Assembly (NCBI RefSeq): GCF_023333585.1 | Contig: NZ_JAIQZN010000001.1 | Span: 62,001 to 126,000, forward strand | Reading direction: 5' to 3' | Length of the DNA stretch: 64,000 bases | Source: Argonema antarcticum A004/B2 | Lineage (GTDB): Bacteria; Cyanobacteriota; Cyanobacteriia; Cyanobacteriales; Aerosakkonemataceae | In this document: positions 7,380-15,908 of the stretch, piece after piece | How positions within the stretch are numbered: the stretch's first letter is position 1 | Layout of the letters: each line of letters begins with the position of its first letter | Program-made: the position numbers and the translations under genes | The notes under the pieces: model-generated | What the model was told of the DNA's origin: nothing | The model's input: the letters and a program-made list of their open reading frames with translations, nothing else | The model's database searches: none

Positions 7380-10085
7380 GTGAATCCTTGTCTGCAACAC
7401 TATTTGGAATATTCGTGTGTGAACCGTTCGCGTACAAAAGCAGAGCTTGACCTGAATACATTATTCCCATTTGAGCTGGATAAATTCCAGCTAGATGCGA
7501 TCGAGGCATTGAATGACGATCGCTCAGTCGTAGTTTGTGCCCCCACAGGTTCGGGGAAAACATTAATTGGAGAATACGCCATTTACCGTGCCTTAGCGCG
7601 GAACAGAAGGGTGCTGTACACTACCCCCCTCAAAGCCCTTTCCAACCAAAAGTGCCGCGACTTCAGCGAGCAGTTTGGGGTTGAGAATGTGGGACTGCTA
7701 ACCGGGGATATGTCCATCAACCGGGAAGCCCCCATCTTGGTGATGACTACAGAAATCTTCCGCAATATGCTTTACGGCACACCAATAGGGGAAGTCGGCA
7801 CATCCTTAGTTGGCGTGGAAGCAGTAGTGCTGGATGAGTGTCACTACATGAACGATCGCCAGCGGGGTACAGTTTGGGAAGAGTCGATCATCTATTGTCC
7901 CCACGAGATTCAATTACTGGCACTTTCTGCCACAGTCGCCAACAGCGAACAGCTGACCGACTGGATCGGCCAGGTTCACGGGCCAACCGACCTGATTTAC
8001 TCAGACTTCCGCCCCGTACCCTTGGAATTTAACTTCTGTTCTCCCAAAGGGCTATTTCCCCTGCTCAACGATGACCAAACGAAAATAAACCTTCGCCTCA
8101 AACCCAAAGGCGCTCAAGGGAAACAAGGGGGCGGCAAACGACCGGAAAGTCCCAGTTTATCGTTTGTACTGAGCCAATTGCAGGCACGGGATATGCTACC
8201 GGCAATTTACTTTATCTTCAGTCGCCGGGGCTGCGACCAGGCAGTGGAAGATATTGGGGATTTCAGTCTGGTTAACAAAGCAGAAACTCAACAGCTAAAA
8301 CAGCGAATTGACGAATTTTTGGCACGCCACCCAGAAGCTGGTCGAGTTGGGCAGATCGAACCGCTTTATCGGGGCATTGCCGCCCACCACGCTGGCATTT
8401 TGCCCACCTGGAAAGGCTTTGTAGAAGAACTGTTCCAACTGGGTTTGATTAAAGTGGTGTTTGCCACGGAAACGTTGGCAGCGGGGATAAATATGCCCGC
8501 CCGGACAACGGTAATTTCAACGCTCTCCAAACGGACCGATCGCGGACATCGATTGCTGAACGCCTCTGAATTCTTGCAAATGGCCGGTCGGGCTGGGCGT
8601 CGGGGGATGGACGAAAGAGGCTATGTGGTGACGCTGCAAACGCCCTTTGAAGGGGCAAAAGAAGCAGCTTACCTGGCAACATCCAAGCCCGATCCTTTAG
8701 TCAGCCAGTTTACCCCCAGCTATGGTATGGTGCTGAACCTCCTGCAAACGCATACCATCCAACAGGCGAAAGCACTCGTAGAACGCAGTTTCGGTCAGTA
8801 CTTGGCGACATTGACGCTCAGACCCCAACAGCAAGCGATCGCCGATCGAGAGGCTGAGTTGGCCAAATATCAGTCAGAATTGGGAAAATTTGACCCCGCC
8901 GTGTTGGCTAATTATGAAAAATTACAACAGCGACTCAGGGTAGAAAAGCAGTTGTTGAAAACGCTGCAACAGCAGTCTGCCTCTATGCAGGCGAGCGATA
9001 TGGCTCTTGCCCTCAATTTCGCCGTAGCAGGAACAATACTTAGCCTCAAAGGCAGACATATACCCGTTCCTAACCCCATCTCAGCAACATTAGTAAATAA
9101 AATACCAGGCCCAGGACAAAGTCCGTACCTGATCTGTTTGGGGCAGGATAACCGCTGGTATGTGGTGGGGACGGTAGATGTGGTTGGTTTTCATGCGGAA
9201 TTGCCCCGCATTGCCGCTGTCGATAACTTGGAGGGGCCACCGCCCGAACTGCCCATGAAACTCGGTAGCGTGCGTAGTGGTACAGAAGCTAGCGCCCCTG
9301 TCGCTCGTGCGATCCCCTCACCACCGTCGCCTGAAGATCCCCCAGAAGTGGTGGCTCAAGCCCACCGAGTTAAGGCAGTGGAAGCGCAACTGGACGCTCA
9401 CCCCATCCATCAGTGGGGCAATCCAGCGGCGCTGCTCAAACGTTTCCGTCGTATGCTTAGTTTGCAAGAGGAAATTAGCGATCGCCAAGAAAAACTCGAT
9501 CTCGAAACCCAACGGCACTGGGATGAATTCCTCGACTTGATTGAAATTTTGCAAGGGTTTGGCTGCTTGGAGGGATTGCTGCCAACTCGCATGGGACAAG
9601 CGGCGGCAGCAATTCGCGGCGATAACGAGCTATGGCTGGGATTGGCGCTGATGTCGGGAGAATTTGACGATTTAGACCCCCATCACCTGGCAGGGGCTTG
9701 TGCCGCCCTAGTTACCGAAACACCCCGCCCAGATTCCAGAACAAACTTCGATCCCGCTCCAGAAGTTGAGGAAGCTATAGACAAATTGCGAAATTTGCGA
9801 CGCCAGCTATTCCAGCTCCAGCGTCGTCACAATGTCGCTTTGCCAGTATGGTTAGAGGATGATTTAATCGGCTTGGTGGAACAATGGGCTTTGGGTGTGG
9901 ATTGGGTGCATCTGTGCGAAAACACTTCTTTAGATGAAGGAGATGTGGTGCGGATGTTACGCAGAACGTTAGATTTCCTCTCGCAAATACCTCACGTACC
10001 TTATTTACCAGATTCATTGAAGCGAAATGCCAGCCGCGCTATCCAATTGATGGATCGGTTCCCGGTTAATGAGATTGTGGGCTAG
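7380..10085 (+). CDS. Ski2/Mtr4-like DExH-box RNA helicase
   Basis: The product is up to 901 aa. Walker A APTGSGKT is at residues 54-61, TTPLKALSNQK at 81-91, the DExH box DECH at 152-155, and SAT follows in LLALSATVAN. Helicase motif VI is QMAGRAGRRGMD. The C-terminal half contains the DSHCT-type helical domain. Cyanobacterial members of this Ski2-like group are probably involved in RNA turnover or ribosome-linked processing. The start is uncertain: GTG at 7380 gives the longest frame, but GTG at 7419 has a GGAA nine bases upstream and removes 13 residues that do not resemble the family N-terminus. Confidence 0.9.
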   Translation: MNPCLQHYLEYSCVNRSRTKAELDLNTLFPFELDKFQLDAIEALNDDRSVVVCAPTGSGKTLIGEYAIYRALARNRRVLYTTPLKALSNQKCRDFSEQFGVENVGLLTGDMSINREAPILVMTTEIFRNMLYGTPIGEVGTSLVGVEAVVLDECHYMNDRQRGTVWEESIIYCPHEIQLLALSATVANSEQLTDWIGQVHGPTDLIYSDFRPVPLEFNFCSPKGLFPLLNDDQTKINLRLKPKGAQGKQGGGKRPESPSLSFVLSQLQARDMLPAIYFIFSRRGCDQAVEDIGDFSLVNKAETQQLKQRIDEFLARHPEAGRVGQIEPLYRGIAAHHAGILPTWKGFVEELFQLGLIKVVFATETLAAGINMPARTTVISTLSKRTDRGHRLLNASEFLQMAGRAGRRGMDERGYVVTLQTPFEGAKEAAYLATSKPDPLVSQFTPSYGMVLNLLQTHTIQQAKALVERSFGQYLATLTLRPQQQAIADREAELAKYQSELGKFDPAVLANYEKLQQRLRVEKQLLKTLQQQSASMQASDMALALNFAVAGTILSLKGRHIPVPNPISATLVNKIPGPGQSPYLICLGQDNRWYVVGTVDVVGFHAELPRIAAVDNLEGPPPELPMKLGSVRSGTEASAPVARAIPSPPSPEDPPEVVAQAHRVKAVEAQLDAHPIHQWGNPAALLKRFRRMLSLQEEISDRQEKLDLETQRHWDEFLDLIEILQGFGCLEGLLPTRMGQAAAAIRGDNELWLGLALMSGEFDDLDPHHLAGACAALVTETPRPDSRTNFDPAPEVEEAIDKLRNLRRQLFQLQRRHNVALPVWLEDDLIGLVEQWALGVDWVHLCENTSLDEGDVVRMLRRTLDFLSQIPHVPYLPDSLKRNASRAIQLMDRFPVNEIVG

Positions 10086-10138
10086 GGGATTTAAATCTTC
10101 TCCTTTATCCAAAATTGCTGTGAGGAGTCACAAATCAG

Positions 10139-12982
10139 GTGTTAGGAGTGAGGAGTCGCAAGTCAGAAGTCACAATTGACAAATCAAAAAGTAAAAAGCA
10201 AAAGATCAAACTGGAATATCTTTTTCGTCTGTTTCTTTTACCTTTTTACCTCGTTCCCTGGCTCTGCCTGGAAATGCTTTTACCTTTTTCTGCTGCGTCA
10301 GCGCAAGGTATCCGCTTGGGTGTGGTACGTAGCCCCGATAATGCTACCCAATGGAGCGGCATTACGACTCGCTTAAGCGAGAGCGGCGTGCCATATTGCG
10401 TTGTTGACCTGGAAAAAATTAAAAATGTGGCAGATTTGAACGGCGTCACGGTTCTGTTCTTGCCGAATGTGGAAAGCTTGACCCAGGAGCAGACTCTAGC
10501 TCTAGAAGCGTGGATGAGTAAAGGCGGTCGTGCGATCGCGAGCGGGCCTGTGGGCAACCTCTCCCCGCCGGGAGTTCGCCAAATGTTACGCAGTCTTTTG
10601 GGTGCTTACTGGGCTTTTCCTCTCTCCGAACCAGAAGCGCTACAACCCATGCGTACCAGAACTCAGGAGTGGGTGCGACAGGAACTCACAGGCACTATCC
10701 ACGGCGGCGTGATCATTCCCACCAGTTTGAACAGTCAAACAGCTGCCACCTGGACAATAAGTGACTCTCCTCCAGCAGTTGTGACGACTAACCGCGCCAC
10801 TTTTTTAGGCTGGCGCTGGGGCGTCAATACTGCGGCTAGCGCTCAGCTGGATCTGGGTTGGCTAAAGGCGGCTCTAAGCCGTTATGGCAATATCGCCCAG
10901 GCTGGAGTGTCACCTCCCCCAACTTCCGCTAATTGCGTCGCTCCTGGCGCTTTACCCAACGTTGCAGCGGCTCCCAGACAGACACCGACGACGGCGGTGC
11001 GGGGGAGCGGGGGAGCGGGGGAGCGGGGGAGGGGGAGAGCGGGAGAACAATCGCCAATCGCCAATCGCCAATCGCCAATCGCCAATCGCCAATCCCCAGT
11101 TGACCCGACCGAACGGGTGGCGACTGCTGGGATTCGCGTTGCACCAAATGGGGAACCGATCGCGCCTAAAGAAGCGATCGCTATGCGCCAAGAACTACAA
11201 AACCTCCTCGGTCGCGTGGAAAGCGCCATTTTGGCTGTTAACTCCGCCAGTCTAAATACAGGGGTGCAGGTTGCTGGGGGAGCGGCAGAACCGGGGAGAA
11301 AAGAAACTATCTCCATCAGCTCTTCTTCAACAGTCGCCTCTACTTCTCCAATTAGCACTCAGAACACAGCACTTGGCACTTTACAAAATGCACGAGAAGT
11401 GCTGCAAGCATTCCCCCAATTGATTGCCAAACGGGACTACGCCACTGCTAGAAGTCAATGGCTGCAAGCACGGTCTAACCTCTGGAACCTTTACCCAACC
11501 TCTAGCCCTATAGTTCAATCGGAAATCCGGGCTATCTGGCTCGATCGCGGTTCGATCGTTCAAGCAGGCTCAGAACGCGGCTTAGCCAAGATTTTTGATG
11601 GGCTCGCTCAAGCGGGAATTAATACCGTCTTTTTTGAAACGGTCAATGCAGGCTACACCATTTACCCCAGTCAAGTCGCGCCAGAACAGAACCCGCTCAC
11701 AAAGGGTTGGGACCCCCTAGCTGCTGCGATTAAGTTAGCTCACGAGCGGGGTATGGAATTGCACGCCTGGGTTTGGACTTTTGCAGTTGGCAACCAGCGT
11801 CACAATGCCATTCTCAACCTATCCCCTGACTATCCCGGCCCAATTATTTCGGCTCATCCCGATTGGGCTAATTACGATAACCAAGGCCGGATGATTCCGG
11901 CGGGACAGACAAAGCCGTTCCTAGACCCGGCAAATCCTGAAGTGCGGCGCTATTTACTCAGTTTGTGCGATGAAATCCTCAGCCGCTATAACGTGGATGG
12001 CTTGCATCTCGACTACATTCGCTACCCGTTTCAAGACCCCAGTCGGGGATCGGTCTACGGATATGGGAAAGCGGCGCGTCAGCTATTTCAGGAAATGGCT
12101 GGGGTCGATCCGATGAAGATTTCTCCTAGCAATCGCCCAATGTGGCAAAAGTGGACTGAGTTTCGTACCAGTCAAATTAATTCTTTCGTGGCAGAAGTTT
12201 CCCACATGGCACGCCAGCGCCGTCCCAATTTAATTATGTCGGCTGCTGTTTTTGGGTATCCCGTACAGGAACGAATTCAAAAGTTGCAACAAAATTGGGA
12301 AGTTTGGGCAAAAAGAGGCGATGTGGATTTGGTGGTGCCGATGGCTTATGCTCAGGATACCAATCGTTTCTCTCAACTTACTGCACCCTGGCTGAGTAGC
12401 CCGGATTTAAGCTCAACCCTGGTATTGCCGGGGATTTTGCTTCTAAACTTACCGGAAATAAGTGCGATCGATCAAATTCAGTTTGTGAGAGATTTGCCAA
12501 ACGGCGGTTACTCGCTATTTGCCTTCGAGCATTTTAGCGATCGACTGCGATCGATTTTCAATCGTACCCAAGGCAACAACGGGGCTAGCTTAAAAGAACC
12601 GATTCCCTACCGTCAGCCTTTCGCTTCGGCGGCTTCTGGTTTCGCCTCTCTCCAGCGGGAATGGGGTTTTCTGGTGCAAACACAAACAAACCAACTTCAG
12701 ATGGCAGAGGGAATGCGATCGTCTTTTAGCACTCAAGGCTCAGCACTTTCAACTGCTTTAAATCAACTAGCTCAACAGCCAACTCCCACTAATTTCGCAG
12801 CAGCAAGGAATTCTTTAAAATCATTTCGTTCGCAGTTTCGCAACTGGATGAGCCAGCATTCTACACAGAATTCCTATCAAGTTCAAACTTGGGATAACCG
12901 TCTGGCTAATTTAGAAAAGCTATTGAATTATGGTGAACGAGTTTTATTGAATCGACCAAACTCTTCTGCGACACAACGATAG
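10139..12982 (+). CDS. GHL10-type secreted glycosyl hydrolase-like protein
   Basis: The product is up to 947 aa. Near the N-terminus a hydrophobic stretch ending AASAQG is probably a Sec signal peptide; the start (GTG at 10139) is weakly supported and is preceded by TCACAA-like repeats. Residues about 58-200 resemble a class I amidotransferase-like or ThuA-like fold. Residues about 460-780 are the GHL10/DUF187 barrel, with IRAIWLDRGS, AGINTVFFETVNAGYTIYPS, GMELHAWVWTF and the conserved DGLHLDYIRYPF. The C-terminal 150 residues are helical. Substrate unknown; cell-wall or exopolysaccharide glycans are likely. Between the first two domains, 10999-11097 encodes low-complexity sequence (GSGGAGERG, then SPIANRQ repeats) derived from GGGGGAG and GCCAATC repeats. 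Confidence 0.82.
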   Translation: MLGVRSRKSEVTIDKSKSKKQKIKLEYLFRLFLLPFYLVPWLCLEMLLPFSAASAQGIRLGVVRSPDNATQWSGITTRLSESGVPYCVVDLEKIKNVADLNGVTVLFLPNVESLTQEQTLALEAWMSKGGRAIASGPVGNLSPPGVRQMLRSLLGAYWAFPLSEPEALQPMRTRTQEWVRQELTGTIHGGVIIPTSLNSQTAATWTISDSPPAVVTTNRATFLGWRWGVNTAASAQLDLGWLKAALSRYGNIAQAGVSPPPTSANCVAPGALPNVAAAPRQTPTTAVRGSGGAGERGRGRAGEQSPIANRQSPIANRQSPVDPTERVATAGIRVAPNGEPIAPKEAIAMRQELQNLLGRVESAILAVNSASLNTGVQVAGGAAEPGRKETISISSSSTVASTSPISTQNTALGTLQNAREVLQAFPQLIAKRDYATARSQWLQARSNLWNLYPTSSPIVQSEIRAIWLDRGSIVQAGSERGLAKIFDGLAQAGINTVFFETVNAGYTIYPSQVAPEQNPLTKGWDPLAAAIKLAHERGMELHAWVWTFAVGNQRHNAILNLSPDYPGPIISAHPDWANYDNQGRMIPAGQTKPFLDPANPEVRRYLLSLCDEILSRYNVDGLHLDYIRYPFQDPSRGSVYGYGKAARQLFQEMAGVDPMKISPSNRPMWQKWTEFRTSQINSFVAEVSHMARQRRPNLIMSAAVFGYPVQERIQKLQQNWEVWAKRGDVDLVVPMAYAQDTNRFSQLTAPWLSSPDLSSTLVLPGILLLNLPEISAIDQIQFVRDLPNGGYSLFAFEHFSDRLRSIFNRTQGNNGASLKEPIPYRQPFASAASGFASLQREWGFLVQTQTNQLQMAEGMRSSFSTQGSALSTALNQLAQQPTPTNFAAARNSLKSFRSQFRNWMSQHSTQNSYQVQTWDNRLANLEKLLNYGERVLLNRPNSSATQR

Positions 12983-13008
12983 TTAAGCTGAGGCGCATTT
13001 AAATAAGG

Positions 13009-13208
13009 AATCATATCATGTCCTTACGCATCGTTCATCTAAAAAATTCGTGTGATTATTCTTATCTGTGTTCATCTGCGTTCATCTGTCTTCATCGTTC
13101 GACTGAGCGCTCACGTCGAAGTCTGTGGTAAAAATTTAACTACTGATGACAACAAACAATTTGACGATATCATGTCCTTACACTAACGATGAGCAAGGAC
13201 ATGATATC
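13009..13208. repeat. Dispersed non-coding element, copy A, with terminal hairpin
   Basis: The core reads ATTCTTATCTGTGTTCATC, a further TTCATCTG unit, TCTTCATC, then GTGGTAAAAATTTAAC and CAATTTGACGATATCATGTCC. It matches, in inverted orientation, the element at 46870-47043. Copy A carries an extra 26-bp insert (13100-13125) of the GAGCGCTCACGTCGAAG family. It ends with a perfect 14-bp inverted repeat, GATATCATGTCCTT (13166-13179) and AAGGACATGATATC (13195-13208), which may also terminate the flanking transcripts. Confidence 0.7.
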
Positions 13209-13227
13209 AATCAAAAATTAGCTTAAT

Positions 13228-13635
13228 TTAACCCAAAAAATCATCAGGAGACATCTGGAAGAAATCAGCGAGTTGGCCCATCTCAATGTCTGTTAGTTTG
13301 CGTCGATCGCTTAGCACTTCAGATACAATGGATTCGGTTTTAAAAATGGGAAGTAGGTCTTTGGGCTGCAAATCGTATTCTACCAAAAGCGCGTTGATTA
13401 GCTCTACACCACAAATGTCGGGTATCGGTTCATGATGAAGTTGTTCGTACTCGTAGACTAGACTACCTAAAACGTTGAGGTAGTCTAGTTCGTCTGCTGT
13501 TAGTTCGCCGCGATCGATCAGCGAATCAATTACTTTTTGCGTAGCGAGTAATTCTTCCTCAGAATTGATCGGGCGAGGAGCAAAAGTTTTGAGCAACTCT
13601 ATATAAGCGTTATTGTTATGTGTACCAGTCGTCAT
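13228..13635 (-). CDS. HigA-type antitoxin / XRE regulator
   Basis: The product is 135 aa from the ATG at 13635, which has an AGGAGG site just upstream. The N-terminal half matches the COG5499-type HigA antitoxin (YIELLKTFAPRPINSEEELLATQ, then DYLNVLGSLVYEYEQ). The C-terminal helix-turn-helix reads SEVLSDRRKLTDIEMGQLADFF and ends SPDDFLG. It overlaps the end of the upstream toxin gene by 20 bp, the usual higBA order. The antitoxin is intact while its toxin is interrupted, so it may persist as an orphan regulator. A diverged, frameshifted paralog is at 34334-34745. Confidence 0.85.
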   Translation of the reverse strand: MTTGTHNNNAYIELLKTFAPRPINSEEELLATQKVIDSLIDRGELTADELDYLNVLGSLVYEYEQLHHEPIPDICGVELINALLVEYDLQPKDLLPIFKTESIVSEVLSDRRKLTDIEMGQLADFFQMSPDDFLG

Positions 13636-13951
13636 TTTTCCAGTCCTCCTTATCATATTCTGCATGGGTGAGGACATGGCGGATAAAAACTTTTTGTTTT
13701 TTGTAATCTACCAAGGTGATGAGTCGATAGTTATTACCGCCGATGTTAAACACCGTTAGATTGGCAACTAAATCTGCTGAGGCAAAGTCTTGGCTTAACT
13801 CATCAAGGTTCTGCCATTGAGCTTTTTTTGTGCGTTTATTCCATAACCGGAGGCTAACTTCTGCATTAGGGTGCTTTTCCCAAAATTAAGTCTCGTTGGG
13901 GTGATAATGTGCATACAGTTTTAGTAATTTAGCCTTTGATTTTGTGTCCAT
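13616..13951 (-). pseudogene. HigB-type mRNA interferase toxin with an in-frame stop
   Basis: The reading frame from the ATG at 13951 to the stop at 13616 encodes a HigB/RelE-fold toxin. The C-terminal part is well conserved: AQWQNLDELSQDF, ADLVANLTVFNIGGNNYRLI, and VFIRHVLTHAEYDKEDWKND. Codon 22 is TAA (13888-13886), after MDTKSKAKLLKLYAHYHPNE-T and just before FWEKHPNAEVSLRLW. No plausible start lies between that stop and the conserved core. The parts before and after the stop look like two versions of the same helix (LYAHYHPNE and FWEKHPNAE), so a small duplication or recombination may have caused the break. HigB normally cleaves mRNA at the ribosome; this copy is probably dead. Confidence 0.72.
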
Positions 13952-14077
13952 AGGGATAAGTTTTTCCTTGATAGGGTTGATTTTTACATTTTTATAATCA
14001 TACTAAATTGCGTAGAAAAATGCAAGCATCCTCTCTTTCAAAAAATATTTTTACTCTCAAGTGTTAAGTCGCACCAA

Positions 14078-14869
14078 CTATCGCAGGTTTCTTGCATTTG
14101 CAAATATTGCGGCTGAATCAGGTGAACCCACATATCGCCAGTGCCAAGGCTCAAAGCTCACCCCTTGTGCATTGTTGGGTGAGAAAGACATTTCAAAGCC
14201 AAATTCTTTAGCGCGGCGAGTTAGCCAACGATAAGCAGCGGTATTTTCAAATTGATAGGTAATATCCTGCTTAGGAAATTGACCATCTGCTAAATCAACA
14301 GCGAAGCCAGTGTGATGTTCGCTATACCCAGATGGAGCACTGACTTTGGCCGCTGCTTCAGGAGAACCACGACGCTTAATCTGTTCCTGAAATAATTTTT
14401 GTTGTTGCTTGATGGTGCGAAAGCCTGAGACAAGGATGATCCAGACACCTTCATCTCTAGCCGCATAAATCATCTTCATAAGTGCTTTTCCGGCTTCTGG
14501 ATCAACTGATTCAAATCGCTGGTACTCTTCTGTAGCATAACTAGCTACAATAATCATTCGCTTTGGATCTGCTTGTTTATAAGGAAAATGTCCATAAGTA
14601 GTCTGACTAAAAACAGATCCTTGCTGGGCTAGATCTAAATTGGCGCTTCCTACCGTCGAATTAGTTGGTGCAACTGATGCAGATGGAACAGGAGAACTTG
14701 AGTTGGGCTGAGGAGAAACCAGATTAGAAGGAGATTTAGTAGTAGACTGAACTGGTAAATTTTGGGACGATAATTGCACCAATAAAGCCCCGCATACCAC
14801 TACAGTAAACGCGACTAGAATTGTAATTAATATAAATTTAAAGTGAGCAAACTTTTTTTTGAAGACCAT
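14078..14869 (-). CDS. VanY-type D-alanyl-D-alanine carboxypeptidase (M15B), membrane-anchored
   Basis: The product is 263 aa. A basic N-terminus (MVFKKKFAHFK) is followed by one transmembrane helix at residues 12-32, a Ser/Pro-rich linker (about 33-75), and an M15B peptidase domain facing outward. The zinc and catalytic motifs are SEHHTGFAVDL at 183-193 (His186, Asp192) and EPWHWRY at 240-246 (His243). Family members cut the terminal D-Ala of peptidoglycan stem peptides. It is the last gene of the minus-strand operon that starts with the caspase, 10 bp after the ubiquitin-fold gene. Its place there suggests wall remodelling or lysis as one output of that system; this is inference. Confidence 0.88.
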   Translation of the reverse strand: MVFKKKFAHFKFILITILVAFTVVVCGALLVQLSSQNLPVQSTTKSPSNLVSPQPNSSSPVPSASVAPTNSTVGSANLDLAQQGSVFSQTTYGHFPYKQADPKRMIIVASYATEEYQRFESVDPEAGKALMKMIYAARDEGVWIILVSGFRTIKQQQKLFQEQIKRRGSPEAAAKVSAPSGYSEHHTGFAVDLADGQFPKQDITYQFENTAAYRWLTRRAKEFGFEMSFSPNNAQGVSFEPWHWRYVGSPDSAAIFANARNLR

Positions 14870-14879
14870 CTTAATTATT

Positions 14880-15806
14880 TTATTTTTTTATTATTTTATA
14901 AGAAACGATTTTCCAAGTACCATTTAATAACTGCAAATTGTACACTACTGTTCGCGTTTTAAAATCAGTTTCATTGGGGTCAATTTTTCCATCTTTATAA
15001 AGTGTCCTGTCTTCAGTAACTCTTACTTGAATAGTCGCTTCATTACCATTGGTGACTAATCGTTCAACACCATCAATTTTTTGGACACCGAATCGGTAAT
15101 AAGCATTATTTTTCTCTAGCCAATCAATCGACCCATCAGGGCCAGCAGTTTTATCATATTGCTCACCAGTTGTTATTTCAGCAGCAATTTGACGATTATA
15201 AGGAGGAGCCAACATTACTCGCTTGGCTTGTAGCCATCTCTGAATCAAATTGACAGCCTCTTCCTGTGAAATTGGCTGTGATTGTGAAGGCCGTTGAGCA
15301 GTTATTTGTTGTTGTGCAGTTGTTTGTTGTAGCGTAGGTGGGGGAGATGGCGGCGTTTGAGGTCTAGTCAAAACCAGAGCCACAAGCATAAACGTCCCAA
15401 TCACACTACCAGTTATCGTCGCTTTTTGCCAATCCTTTAAACTTGAGAACGTCGTCTTAGTTGGCTCTGGCTGGATAGTTTCAGTGTCCCTAGAGATGCC
15501 ATCTCGCTCCTGGACAGCTTTAATGTTGCTGGAAACAGAACCTCTGCTATTCTTTTCTTGCCAAGCACCTAACGGGAACAGTAAGAGCTTGTCATTGGCT
15601 TGAATGCCTGCTTCTCTAACAGTCGCATTATCCCTTAATTCTTCGCCAGTTCTATCCAGCACAAGTCGGCAAGGTGGGTCATCTGGCAAGCCCAGTAGTG
15701 TCTGCACCTCCTTACGGAATTCACCTAACTTCTCATCTAGTAAAATATTTAGCGTCCGCTCATCGCTTCCCTCATGCTTTTGGAATGTTACTCTAATCTG
15801 TTCCAT
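14880..15806 (-). CDS. Ubiquitin-fold / transmembrane / ARC6-IMS-like fusion protein
   Basis: The product is 308 aa. Residues 1-78 read as a ubiquitin-like (YukD/EsaB-type) beta-grasp: IRVTFQK, LDEKLGEFRKEVQTLLGL, CRLVLDRTGEELRDNATVRE, GIQANDKLLLFP. A polar linker follows, then one transmembrane helix at about 128-147 (ATITGSVIGTFMLVALVLT). A Pro/Gln-rich stretch leads to a C-terminal domain, residues 180-308, that resembles the IMS domain of ARC6 (EEAVNLIQRWLQAKRVMLAPPYN, then DWLEKNNAYYRFGVQKI and TWKIVSYKIIKK). It lies 102 bp after the 775-aa gene and 10 bp before VanY. The domains are recognised by pattern only; the combination is unusual. A role as membrane tether between a cytoplasmic complex and the wall enzyme is inferred. 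Confidence 0.7.
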   Translation of the reverse strand: MEQIRVTFQKHEGSDERTLNILLDEKLGEFRKEVQTLLGLPDDPPCRLVLDRTGEELRDNATVREAGIQANDKLLLFPLGAWQEKNSRGSVSSNIKAVQERDGISRDTETIQPEPTKTTFSSLKDWQKATITGSVIGTFMLVALVLTRPQTPPSPPPTLQQTTAQQQITAQRPSQSQPISQEEAVNLIQRWLQAKRVMLAPPYNRQIAAEITTGEQYDKTAGPDGSIDWLEKNNAYYRFGVQKIDGVERLVTNGNEATIQVRVTEDRTLYKDGKIDPNETDFKTRTVVYNLQLLNGTWKIVSYKIIKK

Positions 15807-15908
15807 AGTTCAGTTTATTGCTTCTGATTATTAACTGTTTTGGTTTTAGTCTTTCTTGTGCGACAAGGCATTATGTAACTGATTTGTCACATAATGCCAA
15901 CTAATTAC

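Noticed and set aside
10884-11358. Several open frames on both strands in the GHL10 gene, with IGDWRLAIGDW-type repeats
   Set aside because: Shadows of the seven-base repeats inside the real gene.
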